Below, piece after piece: positions 41,227 through 50,262 of a DNA stretch of 64,000 nucleotides. The stretch covers positions 62,001 through 126,000 of the forward strand of contig NZ_JAGGOK010000050.1 of NCBI RefSeq assembly GCF_018614615.1, written 5' to 3'. The notes beneath the pieces are model-generated. The model was not told where the DNA came from. It worked only from the letters and a program-made list of their open reading frames with translations, and searched no databases. The DNA comes from Streptomyces sp. ISL-100. GTDB lineage: Bacteria > Actinomycetota > Actinomycetes > Streptomycetales > Streptomycetaceae. Made by a program: the position numbers and the translations under genes. The stretch's first letter is position 1, and each line of letters starts with the position of its first letter.

Positions 41227-41451
41227 ATGAGCACCGCCCCCGCCCACGGATCGCGAGACCCGGAGCAGACGTCCGAGCGGCAGGCCGAGAGCAAACCACG
41301 GCCGAAGCCGGCGCTGGACTTCGGCGATCCACTGGACCACCAATCAGCGGACGATACGGACCGAGGGTGGGGTGAGCGGCCTCCCGGCAGTGGTGGCAGC
41401 GCGGCCGACCTCGCCCGATTCCTGGACGAGAAGCCGCCGCACCACCTCTGA
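41227..41451 (+). CDS. Small conserved acidic/polar protein
   Basis: 74 residues from ATG 41227. Disordered N-terminus followed by LDFGDPLDHQSADDTDRGWGE and DLARFLDEKPPHHL. The DDTDRGWGE pattern is conserved in small actinobacterial proteins I remember, but no function is known. It is convergent with mscL (7 bp between them). Confidence 0.65.
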   Translation: MSTAPAHGSRDPEQTSERQAESKPRPKPALDFGDPLDHQSADDTDRGWGERPPGSGGSAADLARFLDEKPPHHL

Positions 41452-41458
41452 GCATGGG

Positions 41459-41935
41459 CTACGGCGTGTTGTCGTGGCCCGTGCCGCGCTGCGCGACCAG
41501 GACGTCCCTGATCTCCTTCAGCAGTTCGACCTCGGTGACCTCCATGACCTCCACGGTGGCTTCCCTCGCCTTGTCCCGCGCCGCCCGCCGCGCCAGGTAC
41601 TTGGCCATGGGCAGGACCATGAGGAAGTAGACGACCGCGGCGGTGATCAGGAAGCTGAGGGCCGCGCTGAGAACGAGCCCCCAGTTGATCGGGATGCCCT
41701 GCATCACGCCGTTCTCGTCCAGCTTGCACGGATCCTTCAGGCAGGAGCTGTACTTCTCCAGGTCCTGTGTGCCGAACGCGCCGACCAGCGGATTGATCAC
41801 GCCCTTGACGATCGAGTTCACGACGTTGGTGAATGCGGCGCCGATGACCACCGCGACAGCCAGGTCGATCACGTTGCCGCGCATCAGGAAGGCCTTGAAG
41901 CCGGCCAGCACGCTCTGCTTCTTCTCCTCGCTCAC
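41459..41935 (-). CDS. mscL: Large-conductance mechanosensitive channel MscL
   Basis: 158 residues with the MscL topology: FKAFLMRGNVIDLAVAVVIGAAFTNVVNSIVKGVINPLVG (TM1 pore helix), periplasmic loop with two Cys, GLVLSAALSFLITAAVVYFLMVLP (TM2), then a charged C-terminal helix. It opens under membrane tension in hypo-osmotic shock. It is preceded by 135 bp without a gene. Confidence 0.93.
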   Translation of the reverse strand: MSEEKKQSVLAGFKAFLMRGNVIDLAVAVVIGAAFTNVVNSIVKGVINPLVGAFGTQDLEKYSSCLKDPCKLDENGVMQGIPINWGLVLSAALSFLITAAVVYFLMVLPMAKYLARRAARDKAREATVEVMEVTEVELLKEIRDVLVAQRGTGHDNTP

Positions 41936-42070
41936 GAATGAGCCTCTTTTCGCATGTACGGGGGGCGGAGCAAACAGTTCCGAAACCTACGTCAGCAAGT
42001 GACGGCCCTGTCCAATCCCGGCCCACGCACCAGCGACTTGACAGGCGGCCAGTTCGAGACGGCACTCGAG

Positions 42071-42691
42071 TCAGCACAGTGTCACCGCCAGTTGGGACGT
42101 CGTGCCCACACCGGCCAGCGCCGCGGCCGTGGTTCGCGGGACGGACAGGACGACCAGCGCTCCGCCTCCCTCGGCCCCCGCGGCCTCGTGCGCCTTCGGC
42201 ACCTCCGCCACCCGCGCACCTGCCGCCACCACCCGCGCCTCAGGCGGTTCACCGCCCGGCACCGACGAGTCGGCCGCCGCCGCGATCACGTCGACCCGGT
42301 CTCCGCGGCGCAGCAGCCGCACGGTTCCGGCGTCCGCGATACGCACCGGGGCGGACACCATCTCCACCGGACGGCGCTCGCGCCGCGCCGCCGCACCCGA
42401 GTCGGCCCGCGACAGCGCGTTTTCCTGCGCCCGAGCCTGTGCCTGCGCTCGCGCCTGTGCCGCGCCGCCCGTACGCCCCGCGTCGCGCGCCCCGGAAGCG
42501 GCCAGCGCGGCGGCGGTCATCGCGAGCCCGGCCGCCATCGCCCGCCTCCTGCGGCGCACCGCCCGCCGGAGCCGGTGCCTGCCGCCGCGCACCCGCAGCG
42601 GGGCGAATTCGGGCACACCGCACGGATCCGGCCCGGGAACGGGCGGCACGGGGGGAGTGGGGACGTAGGGATAGAGGGACACGGTGACCAC
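42071..42691 (-). CDS. SAF-domain protein (RcpC/CpaB-like)
   Basis: 206 residues. Basic N-terminus with a probable membrane helix (AMAAGLAMTAAALAASGA), then an Ala/Gln/Arg-rich segment and a C-terminal SAF/RcpC-type domain (RRPVEMVSAPVRIADAGTVRLLRRGDRVDVIA). CpaB/RcpC proteins belong to Flp-type pilus assembly, but Streptomyces carries many such proteins without the pilus genes nearby. The first GTG is 42691; a second GTG at 42682 has GGTGG upstream. Confidence 0.75.
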   Translation of the reverse strand: MVTVSLYPYVPTPPVPPVPGPDPCGVPEFAPLRVRGGRHRLRRAVRRRRRAMAAGLAMTAAALAASGARDAGRTGGAAQARAQAQARAQENALSRADSGAAARRERRPVEMVSAPVRIADAGTVRLLRRGDRVDVIAAAADSSVPGGEPPEARVVAAGARVAEVPKAHEAAGAEGGGALVVLSVPRTTAAALAGVGTTSQLAVTLC

Positions 42692-42760
42692 CGCCTGCCA
42701 CGAGGAGTTCCGGCTGAACGCTCCTCACGATCCACGGTCCGCCCGAATCCCACCCACGCC

Positions 42761-42787
42761 TGTGGACAGGCCTCCGGCTGTGGACAA
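42761..42787 (-). other. Pair of DnaA-box-like sites
   Basis: Minus strand reads CTGTCCACA (42761-42769) and TTGTCCACA (42779-42787), the latter the optimal Streptomyces DnaA box. They lie upstream of the SAF gene, directly beside the tandem repeat. Confidence 0.55.
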
Positions 42788-42788
42788 A

Positions 42789-42856
42789 CCGATCACCCGC
42801 TGGGGCGCCGATCACCCGCTGGGGCCCGATCACCCGCTGGCGCACCGATCACCGCT
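42789..42856 (+). repeat. Tandem repeat of CCGATCACCCGCTGGGGC
   Basis: Copies start at 42789, 42808 and 42826, with a partial copy at 42845 that reaches into the stop codon of the MTA phosphorylase gene. Period is 18-19 bp. Confidence 0.85.
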
Positions 42857-43688
42857 AAGGCAGCGTGATCCCCGTGTCGAGCCCGTCCAGCGCGTGCGAA
42901 CACAGGCAGTCGCGCGTCTCGTCCGCCGGCAGCCCGGCCACCGCGTCGAAGAGCACATCGCGCAGCCGGTCCACATTCGCCGCGAACACCTTGAACACCT
43001 CTTCGTGGGAGACGCCCTCGCCCGCCTCCGCCCCGGCGTCCAGGTCCGTGACCAGCGCCAGCGACGTGTAGCAAAGTCCCAGTTCCCTGGCGAGCACGGC
43101 TTCGGGGTGTCCGGTCATGCCGACCACCGACCAGCCCGCCGCCGCATGCCACCGCGATTCCGCCCGCGTCGAGAACCGCGGCCCCTCGATGACGACCAGC
43201 GTCCCGCCGTCCACCGGCTCCCACTGCCGCCCGCGCGCCGCGTCGAGCGCCGCCTTGCGACCCTCGGGGCAATACGGGTCGGCGAAGGTCAGGTGAACGA
43301 CGTTCGGCAGCACCCCGTCCACCGGCGTCTCGCCGTCGTAGAACGTCTGCGCGCGCGCCTTCGTACGGTCCACCAGCTGATCCGGTACGAGCAGCGTGCC
43401 GGGCCCGTACTCGACCCGCAGCCCGCCCACCGCGCACGGCCCGAGCACCTGACGCGCACCGACGGACCGCAGCGCCCACAGGTTGGCGCGGTAATTGATG
43501 CGGTGCGGCGGCAGGTGGTGACCGCGCCCGTGGCGGGGGAGGAAGGCCACCCGCCGTCCCGCGATCTCACCGAGGAAGAGCGAGTCGCTCGGCTTCCCGT
43601 AGGGGGTGTCCACCTCGACCTCGGTCACGTCCTCCAGGAAGGAGTAGAAGCCCGAGCCGCCTATCACGCCGATCTCCGCATTCACCAT
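42855..43688 (-). CDS. mtnP: S-methyl-5'-thioadenosine phosphorylase
   Basis: 277 residues from ATG 43688 (MVNAEIGVIGGSGFY). Family motifs: FLPRHGRGHHLPPHRINYRANLWALRSVGA, phosphate/nucleoside residues in VVIEGPRFSTRAES and GMTGHPEAVLARELGLCYTSLALVTDLDAG. It cleaves MTA (by-product of polyamine synthesis) to adenine and methylthioribose 1-phosphate. PNP-family relatives acting on other purine nucleosides are possible. It follows the FmdB-like gene on the same strand. Confidence 0.88.
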   Translation of the reverse strand: MVNAEIGVIGGSGFYSFLEDVTEVEVDTPYGKPSDSLFLGEIAGRRVAFLPRHGRGHHLPPHRINYRANLWALRSVGARQVLGPCAVGGLRVEYGPGTLLVPDQLVDRTKARAQTFYDGETPVDGVLPNVVHLTFADPYCPEGRKAALDAARGRQWEPVDGGTLVVIEGPRFSTRAESRWHAAAGWSVVGMTGHPEAVLARELGLCYTSLALVTDLDAGAEAGEGVSHEEVFKVFAANVDRLRDVLFDAVAGLPADETRDCLCSHALDGLDTGITLP

Positions 43689-43722
43689 GGCGGCCACAGT
43701 AGCCGGGCGCGGAAACGCCGAG

Positions 43723-43749
43723 GACCCCGCCGTCGGAAACGGCGGGGTC
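43723..43749 (-). terminator. Terminator after FmdB-like gene
   Basis: Perfect 11-bp stem GACCCCGCCGT/ACGGCGGGGTC with a 5-nt loop between the two minus-strand genes. Confidence 0.75.
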
Positions 43750-43766
43750 ACCCAGAAGCGGTGGGC

Positions 43767-44123
43767 CTAGGCGGCCGAGGAGCTGCTGGAAGAGCTGGAC
43801 GAGCTGCTGGAGCCCGACGACGAGCCGGACGACGAGCTCGACGACGAAGCGGCCGGCTTCGAGTCGGACCCGGACGACGACGCGGACGAAGACGACGCGC
43901 CGGCCTTCGAGGACGACGACGTGGCCGACGTGCTGCTCGACGAAGAGCCGCGGCTGTCGTTCCGGTAGAACCCGGAACCCTTGAAGACGATGCCGACCGC
44001 GGAGAACACCTTCTTCAGGCGTCCCTCACAGCTGGGGCACACGGTCAGTGCGTCATCGGTGAACTTCTGCACCGCCTCGAGGCCTTCGCCGCACTCGGTG
44101 CACTGGTACTGGTAGGTCGGCAC
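43767..44123 (-). CDS. FmdB-family zinc-ribbon protein with poly-Ser tail
   Basis: 118 residues from a GTG with GGAGGAG 4 nt upstream. The FmdB ribbon is complete: MPTYQYQCTECGEGLEAVQKF, a second CPSCEGRLKKVF, then GIVFKGSGFYRND. The C-terminal ~60 residues are almost all Ser with a few Gly, Ala, Lys, encoded by near-repetitive codons. FmdB proteins are small zinc-ribbon factors of unclear role (regulation or disulfide/heat related). A CIRCE-like element lies 10 bp before the start, so HrcA heat-shock control is likely. Confidence 0.85.
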   Translation of the reverse strand: MPTYQYQCTECGEGLEAVQKFTDDALTVCPSCEGRLKKVFSAVGIVFKGSGFYRNDSRGSSSSSTSATSSSSKAGASSSSASSSGSDSKPAASSSSSSSGSSSGSSSSSSSSSSSSAA

Positions 44124-44132
44124 TTGCTCCTC

Positions 44133-44159
44133 CTGGCACTCTTACTCAATGAGTGCTAA
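44133..44159. promoter_or_regulatory. CIRCE-like HrcA operator
   Basis: CTGGCACTC (44133-44141), 9-nt spacer TTACTCAAT, GAGTGCTAA (44151-44159). The right arm matches the CIRCE half-site perfectly; the left matches 7 of 9 (TTAGCACTC). It overlaps the 5' region of the FmdB-like gene. Confidence 0.75.
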
Positions 44160-44189
44160 CGACGTTCCATACTGACGTATTCCGCTGGA

Positions 44190-45455
44190 TCAGTCCACCG
44201 TCACAGGCACTCGGTGACTCACGCCACGTGCGGCGACCCGTCCCGGAGCCTTCGGTGCGAGCCGCGAGCGCAGTGCCACCAGGGTGGCGAGGGCGAGCGC
44301 GGTACCCACCAGAGGCACCAGGAATCCGGCGCTCGCGCCGTTGGCGTCCGCCAGCTGTCCCGCGACCGTGACGCCTGCGGCCTGGCCGAGCGCGACCGCG
44401 CCGGTCAGCCAGGTGAACGCCTCGGTACGTGCCGTGGCGGGCACCAGACTTTCCACCATCGTGTAGCCGGTGATCAGCGCGGGCGCGATGCACAGGCCGA
44501 CGAGCAGTCCCAGACCGGCGAGCAGGGGCACGGAGTGCACCGCCCACAGCCCGGAGGCGGCCAGTGTCAGCGCGGCGTACCCGACCATCAGGCGGCGCCG
44601 GGGCCCGACCTTCCAGGCGATGGCGCCGCACGCGACACCGGCGAGCATGTTGCCCGCGGCGAACGTTCCGTAGAGCAGCCCGTTCACGCCGGGGTTACCG
44701 ATCTCCTCGGAGAACGCGGTCAGCGAGACCTGCATTCCCCCGAAGACAGCGCCGATGCCGAGGAAGGCCACCACCAGCACCCGTACGCCGGGAATGGAGA
44801 GCGCGGAGGCGCGCGGCCCGTCGGACATCGACAGGCGTCCGGCCTGCGGCTGCGTACGTCGCTGTACGGCGAAGAACAGACCGCCGACCAGCGTGAGGAC
44901 GGCCTCCGCGGCCAGACCTGCCGCCGGGTGCACACCGGTGCACAGCGCGGTCGCGAGAACCGGTCCCACGACGAAGGTGAACTCGTCCGTCACGGACTCG
45001 AAGGCCGCGGCGGTCGACATCAGCGGCGAGCCCTCCAGCTTGGCGGCCCAGCGGGCGCGCACCATCGGGCCGATCTGCGGAACAGAGGCACCGGTGGGAA
45101 CAGCCGCGACGAAGAGCGCCCACATGGGCGCTCCCGAGAGCGCGAGCACGAGCAGCGTGACGACGGAAGCGGTGTGCACGAGAACGCCCGGAAACAGAAC
45201 GGCGCTCTGTCCGAAACGGTCAGCCAGTTTGCCGCTCTGCGGCGCGAACAGTGCCATGGAAACGCCGGTGACGGCGGCGACAGCGCCCGCGCTTCCGTAC
45301 GACCCTGTGGTGTGCTGCACGAGCAACACGATGCCGATCGTCAGCATCGCGAAGGGCTGCCGTGCCAGGAATCCCGGCACCAGGTACGTCCATGCTCCAG
45401 GGGTGCGGAGCAGCTGGCCGTAACCGGGACGGGGGGTAGTGACCGTGTCGGACAC
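44190..45455 (-). CDS. MFS transporter
   Basis: 421 residues from GTG 45455 (AAAGG 7 nt upstream). About 12 hydrophobic helices; motif A-like GKLADRFGQS after TM2 and the LLRTPGAWTYLVPGFLAR start are typical of small-molecule exporters of the MFS family. No substrate can be read. It lies alone between the FmdB and antiporter genes with the same orientation as both. Confidence 0.82.
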   Translation of the reverse strand: MSDTVTTPRPGYGQLLRTPGAWTYLVPGFLARQPFAMLTIGIVLLVQHTTGSYGSAGAVAAVTGVSMALFAPQSGKLADRFGQSAVLFPGVLVHTASVVTLLVLALSGAPMWALFVAAVPTGASVPQIGPMVRARWAAKLEGSPLMSTAAAFESVTDEFTFVVGPVLATALCTGVHPAAGLAAEAVLTLVGGLFFAVQRRTQPQAGRLSMSDGPRASALSIPGVRVLVVAFLGIGAVFGGMQVSLTAFSEEIGNPGVNGLLYGTFAAGNMLAGVACGAIAWKVGPRRRLMVGYAALTLAASGLWAVHSVPLLAGLGLLVGLCIAPALITGYTMVESLVPATARTEAFTWLTGAVALGQAAGVTVAGQLADANGASAGFLVPLVGTALALATLVALRSRLAPKAPGRVAARGVSHRVPVTVD

Positions 45456-45717
45456 GGTCCTTGCCTTTCTGCCGCCTGGTGACGCTCCCCTGTGCACGCG
45501 GTGTGTGCGTGCGGGAGCCGCCGAGAGCTGTCCTCTTGCGCAGGACCGGCGGTAGATACCAGGACACCCACTGCGAGGGGGCCGGCCGCCGTACGGTCGC
45601 GCCAGCTCTGCGTCAGGCAGAGTTGGTCGATCAGTAGGCCTTCATGTTACGGGGCATCCGCCGCAGCGCACCTGCGATTACGTACGGATTACGTCACACC
45701 GCCTGTGATCAACGTGA

Positions 45718-47244
45718 TCAATGGGAGCCGTTGCCGCCGGTTCCCAGCCACCCGGCGAGCTTGCCGCCCTGCCCGACGGCCCGCAGCCGCCGCTCGGCGG
45801 CATCCCGTACCGGATCGGTCGCCACCACGAGCAGCTCGTCGCCGCGCCGCAGCACGGTCGTAGGCAGAGGTACGAAGCTCGTCCCTTCCCGTACGACCAG
45901 GGTGACCGCGGCCCCGTGCGGCAGCCGCAGCTCGGCCACCTCCACGCCGTGCATCCTCGACTTCTCCGGGATCGCGACCGACAGCAGATGCCCGCGCAGC
46001 CGCTCCAGCGGCGCCGACTCGATGCCGAGGTCGGCGGCCTCGGAGGGGTCGTCGCCGAGCCGCAGCCACTTCGCCAGCCAGGGCAGCGTCGGTCCCTGGG
46101 CGAGGGTGTAGACGACGACGAGGACGAAGACGATGTTGAAGATCCGGTCGCTGCCCTCGACCTCCGACACCAGGGGGATGGTCGCCAGGATGATGGGCAC
46201 CGCGCCGCGCAGCCCGGCCCACGACATCAGGGCCTGCTCCTGCCACGGGATACGGAACCGCAGCAGGCTGATCAGCACCGACAACGGCCGCGCGATCATG
46301 GTGAGAATCAGTCCCACCATCACCGCCGGCCAGAAGTCGACCAGTAGCTCGTGCGGCGTCACCAGAAGCCCGAGCAGGACGAACATGCCGATCTGCGCGA
46401 TCCAGCCGAGCCCGTCCGCGAACCCGCGCGTAGCCGGCCAGTGCGGCAGCTTCGAGTTGCCCAGCACCATCGCGGCCAGATAGACGGCGAGGAAGCCACT
46501 GCCGTGCGCGATGGCCCCGGCGGCGTACGCCGATACGGCGATGGCCATGACCGCGATCGGATAGAGACCGGACGCGGGAAGCGCCACATGACGCAGTGCG
46601 TACGCCCCGAGCCAGCCCATCGCGAGACCGATGCTCGCGCCGATCGCCAGTTCCAGGACGATCGTGCCGAGCAGGACGTACCAGTCGTCCACCGGACCGA
46701 CCGTAGAGAAGGCGACCACCAGGATCACGACAGGCGCGTCGTTGAAGCCCGACTCGGCCTCCAGTACGCCCGTTATGCGCGACGGCAGCGGCACCTTGCG
46801 CAGTACGGAGAAGACCGCGGCGGCGTCCGTCGACGAGACGACCGCGCCGACGATCAGGGACTGCCGCCAGTCCAGCCCCACCAGGTAGTGCGCACCGGCC
46901 GCCGTAACGCCCACGCTCACCGCGACGCCGACGGTCGACAGGACGACCGCGGCGGGCAACGCGGGTTTGATCTCCTTCCACTTCGTGCCCAGGCCGCCCT
47001 CGGCCAGGATCACCACAAGTGCGGCATAGCCGATCACCTGCGTCAGTTCTGCGTTGTCGAAGTGGACATCGAAAATGCCGTCCTGCCCTATGGCGATCCC
47101 GATCCCGAGGTACAGCAGCAGGCTGGGGAGCCCGCTCCGGGACGAGATGCGCACTGCCGCGACGGCGATGAGCAGAACGAGCGAGCAGATGAGCAGGAGT
47201 TCATTGAGCTGGTGGACAGTCAGCGGCCGTTCCTTCCCTCGCAC
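45718..47244 (-). CDS. Cation/proton antiporter with RCK C-terminal domain
   Basis: Up to 508 residues: CPA1-type helices including GVGLDWRQSLIVGAVVSSTDAAAVFSVLR-like core (residues ~125-155) and VLEAESGFNDAPVV, then GLRGAVPIILATIPLVSE, and a cytoplasmic TrkA-C/RCK-like end (RMHGVEVAELRLPHGAAVTLVVREG). This matches K+/H+ or Na+/H+ antiporters of the NhaP2/CvrA type. The annotated start is GTG 47244, but the conserved N-terminus (TVHQLNELLLICSLVLLIAV) follows a CTG at 47223 with GGAAGGAA ideally placed, so CTG may be the real start (501 aa). Confidence 0.85.
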   Translation of the reverse strand: MRGKERPLTVHQLNELLLICSLVLLIAVAAVRISSRSGLPSLLLYLGIGIAIGQDGIFDVHFDNAELTQVIGYAALVVILAEGGLGTKWKEIKPALPAAVVLSTVGVAVSVGVTAAGAHYLVGLDWRQSLIVGAVVSSTDAAAVFSVLRKVPLPSRITGVLEAESGFNDAPVVILVVAFSTVGPVDDWYVLLGTIVLELAIGASIGLAMGWLGAYALRHVALPASGLYPIAVMAIAVSAYAAGAIAHGSGFLAVYLAAMVLGNSKLPHWPATRGFADGLGWIAQIGMFVLLGLLVTPHELLVDFWPAVMVGLILTMIARPLSVLISLLRFRIPWQEQALMSWAGLRGAVPIILATIPLVSEVEGSDRIFNIVFVLVVVYTLAQGPTLPWLAKWLRLGDDPSEAADLGIESAPLERLRGHLLSVAIPEKSRMHGVEVAELRLPHGAAVTLVVREGTSFVPLPTTVLRRGDELLVVATDPVRDAAERRLRAVGQGGKLAGWLGTGGNGSH

Positions 47245-47425
47245 GCCTGCCGGATCGTTCCTCCGGCGGCCGGTACTTCGTTACCTTACCTAATCTTTAA
47301 CGTTTCCTTGACGCGCTCGATCGTCCGTACGATCGCCGTTGGAGGCACCGAGTCCAGGCCGCCTGAGCGCTGCGCCTATGGTTGCTCCAGCACTCAAGGA
47401 CCACCCTGCCCCTCGAAGGACAGCG

Positions 47426-50227
47426 ATGCCCGCCAACACCACCGCCTCTTCCGGCAAGAAGAAGGGGCGTCGCGCCCGCCTGATCGTGATCGTGCTGGTG
47501 TTGGCCCTCGTCGCGGGTGTCGGCTACGGCACGTACTGGAGCATCAGCACGGTGCGCGCCTCCTTCCCGCAGACCACAGGGTCGATCGAGATCGACGGCC
47601 TCTCGGCGCTCGTCGACGTCAAGCGCGACAATTACGGCATCCCGCAGATCTACGCGGACACCGACGAAGACCTCTTCCGCGCCCAGGGCTTCGTCCAGGC
47701 GCAGGACCGCTTCTACGAGATGGACGTCCGCCGTCACATGACGTCGGGCCGGCTCTCGGAGATGTTCGGTTCGGACCAGGTCGACACCGACGCGTTCCTG
47801 CGTACGCTCGGCTGGCGCCAGGTCGCGCAGCAGGAGTACGACACCAAGCTGTCACCGGAGACGAAGAAGAACCTCCAGGCGTACGCGGCGGGCGTCAACT
47901 CCTACCTCGAAGGCCGCGAGGGCAAGGACATCTCCGTCGAGTACGCCGCTCTGGGCTTCGTGAACGACTACAAGCCCGAGAAGTGGACTCCCGTCGACTC
48001 GGTGGCGTGGCTCAAGGCCATGGCCTGGGACCTGCGCGGCAACATGCAGGACGAAATCGACCGTTCGCTGATGACGAGCAGGCTGAGCGCGAAGCAGATC
48101 AAGGACCTCTACCCGTCCTACCCGTACGACCGGAACAACACGGTCGTCGAAGAGGGCGCGGTCGACGAGACGACGAAGAAGTACGACCCGAAGGCGTCAG
48201 CCACCTCGGACGAGGGAACCGGCAGCGGAATGGGAACAGCATCCGGCACCGGCACCGGCACCGGTACGGGCGTGGGCACAGGCACCGCAGGCACAGGCAC
48301 CGCCGACAACGCCGCCGACGCCACCCAGGGCTTCCAGTCCCAGCTCTCCGGTATCTCCGACGCCCTCGACGAGATCCCCGCACTCTTCGGCCCGAACGGC
48401 AGCGGCATCGGCTCCAACTCCTGGGTCGTCTCCGGCAAGTACACGACGACCAAGAAGCCGCTGCTCGCCAACGACCCGCACCTCGCGCCCCAGTTGCCGT
48501 CGCTCTGGTACCAGATGGGCCTGCACTGCCGCAGCCTCTCCAAAACCTGCCAGTACGACACCGCCGGCTACACCTTCTCCGGCATGCCCGGCGTGATAAT
48601 CGGCCACAACCAGGACATCGCCTGGGGCTTCACCAACCTCGGCGCCGACGTCACCGACCTCTACCTGGAGAAGGTCTCCGACGACGGCTACCTCTACGAC
48701 GGCCGTACGAAGCCCTTCACCACCCGCGAGGAGACCATCAAGGTCGCCGGCGGCAATCCGAAGACCATCACGGTCCGCTCCACCACCAACGGCCCGCTGG
48801 TCTCCGACCGCAACGACGAGCTCGGGAAGGTCGGCGAGAAGGCCCCCGTCACCAACGCCGCCCCCGACCGCGGCGCCGGCTACGGGATCTCCCTCAAGTG
48901 GACCGCCCTGATGCCCGGCAAGTCCATGGACGCCGTGTTCGAGCTCAACCGGGCCACGGACTTCAAGACCTTCCGCGCCGCCGCCGCCCACTTCGAGGTC
49001 CCCTCCCAGAACCTCATCTACGCCGACACCAAGGGCCACATCGGCTACCAGGCCCCCGGCCGCATCCCGGTCCGTAACGCGGGCGACGGCACCACACCTG
49101 CCGCCGGCTGGGACTCCCGCTACCGCTGGAAGGGCTTCATCCCGCAGGCGGAGCTGCCGTACGAGTACGACCCGGAGCGCGGCTACATCGTCACCGCCAA
49201 CCAGGCCGTGATCGACAAGAAGAAGTACCCCTACCTCCTCACCGAGGACTGGGGATACGGCGCCCGCAGCCAGCGCATCAACGACCTCATCGAGTCGAAG
49301 ATCGCCGACGGCGGCAAGATCTCCACCGACGACATGCGCACCATGCAGATGGACAACAGCAGTGAGATCGCCAAGCTGCTCACCCCCCACCTGCTGAAGA
49401 TCGACGTGTCGGACCCGAACGTCCGCGAGACGCAGAAGCTGCTCGAAGGCTGGGACTACACCCAGGAGCCGGACTCGGCGGCCGCCGCGTACTTCAACGC
49501 GGTGTGGCGCAACGTCCTCAAGCTCTCCTTCGGCAACAAGCTGCCCAAGGAGCTGCGGGCCAAGGGACAGTGCCTGAGCGTGCGTCCCGCCGACGCCACG
49601 GGCCCGGTCGACGACCTCGACGAGCGGGTGCGCGAATGCGGCCGGCGCGCCAAGGACTCGGCGCAGCCGGACGGCGGCGACCGGTGGTACGAGGTCGTCC
49701 GCAAGATGCTGGGAGACGAGAAGAACGAGTGGTGGCAGGCGCCGAAGAACCGCCTGGACGAGGCGACCGACACCCGTGACGAGCTGCTTGCCCGCGCGCT
49801 GAAGGACGCCCGCTGGGAGCTGACCGCCAAGCTCGGCAAGGACATCGACTCCTGGAGCTGGGGCCGCCTGCACCAGCTGAACCTCAAGAACCAGACCCTC
49901 GGTACGAGCGGCCCCGGCGTCGTCCAGTCGCTCCTCAACCGCGGCCCGTGGAACCTGGGCGGCGGCGAGGCGGCCGTCAACGCCACCGGCTGGAACGCGG
50001 CAGGCGGCTACGAGGTCATCTGGGTGCCCTCCATGCGCATGGTCGTGAACCTCAACGAGCTCGACAAGTCCCGCTGGATCAACCTCACCGGCGCGTCGGG
50101 CCACGCGTACAGCGCCCACTACACCGACCAGACCGACATGTGGGCGAAGGGCGAGCTGCTGGACTGGCCGTTCAGCGACCAGGCGGTCGAGAAGAGCACC
50201 ACCGACAAGCTGGTACTCAGGCCGTAA
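47426..50227 (+). CDS. Penicillin acylase-family Ntn hydrolase
   Basis: 933 residues from ATG 47426 (AAGGA 5 nt upstream). A membrane segment at ~18-40 anchors it outside the cell. The alpha-chain part (GSIEIDGLSALVDVKRDNYGIPQIYA) is followed by an inserted Gly/Thr-rich linker (~residues 260-290) and then GSGIGSNSWVVSGKYT, where the Ser after Gly (GSNSW) becomes the N-terminal nucleophile of the beta chain after autocleavage. LLANDPHLAPQLPSLWY and NRATDFKTF are family motifs. Relatives hydrolyse beta-lactam side chains or acyl-homoserine lactones; the natural substrate is unknown. It is convergent with the cyclo-ligase gene. Confidence 0.9.
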   Translation: MPANTTASSGKKKGRRARLIVIVLVLALVAGVGYGTYWSISTVRASFPQTTGSIEIDGLSALVDVKRDNYGIPQIYADTDEDLFRAQGFVQAQDRFYEMDVRRHMTSGRLSEMFGSDQVDTDAFLRTLGWRQVAQQEYDTKLSPETKKNLQAYAAGVNSYLEGREGKDISVEYAALGFVNDYKPEKWTPVDSVAWLKAMAWDLRGNMQDEIDRSLMTSRLSAKQIKDLYPSYPYDRNNTVVEEGAVDETTKKYDPKASATSDEGTGSGMGTASGTGTGTGTGVGTGTAGTGTADNAADATQGFQSQLSGISDALDEIPALFGPNGSGIGSNSWVVSGKYTTTKKPLLANDPHLAPQLPSLWYQMGLHCRSLSKTCQYDTAGYTFSGMPGVIIGHNQDIAWGFTNLGADVTDLYLEKVSDDGYLYDGRTKPFTTREETIKVAGGNPKTITVRSTTNGPLVSDRNDELGKVGEKAPVTNAAPDRGAGYGISLKWTALMPGKSMDAVFELNRATDFKTFRAAAAHFEVPSQNLIYADTKGHIGYQAPGRIPVRNAGDGTTPAAGWDSRYRWKGFIPQAELPYEYDPERGYIVTANQAVIDKKKYPYLLTEDWGYGARSQRINDLIESKIADGGKISTDDMRTMQMDNSSEIAKLLTPHLLKIDVSDPNVRETQKLLEGWDYTQEPDSAAAAYFNAVWRNVLKLSFGNKLPKELRAKGQCLSVRPADATGPVDDLDERVRECGRRAKDSAQPDGGDRWYEVVRKMLGDEKNEWWQAPKNRLDEATDTRDELLARALKDARWELTAKLGKDIDSWSWGRLHQLNLKNQTLGTSGPGVVQSLLNRGPWNLGGGEAAVNATGWNAAGGYEVIWVPSMRMVVNLNELDKSRWINLTGASGHAYSAHYTDQTDMWAKGELLDWPFSDQAVEKSTTDKLVLRP

Positions 50228-50234
50228 GGCGTGA

Positions 50235-50262
50235 GGTGTCAGGCCTTGAAACGCCTGACACC
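50235..50262. terminator. Bidirectional terminator overlapping cyclo-ligase 3' end
   Basis: Perfect 10-bp stem GGTGTCAGGC (50235-50244) / GCCTGACACC (50253-50262), 8-nt loop; it includes the last codons of the minus-strand gene. Confidence 0.75.

Noticed and set aside
48197..50119. 640-codon minus-strand frame opposite the penicillin acylase gene
   Set aside because: Typical antisense shadow; Gly/Val/Ala-rich without motif, while the plus strand has a full Ntn hydrolase.
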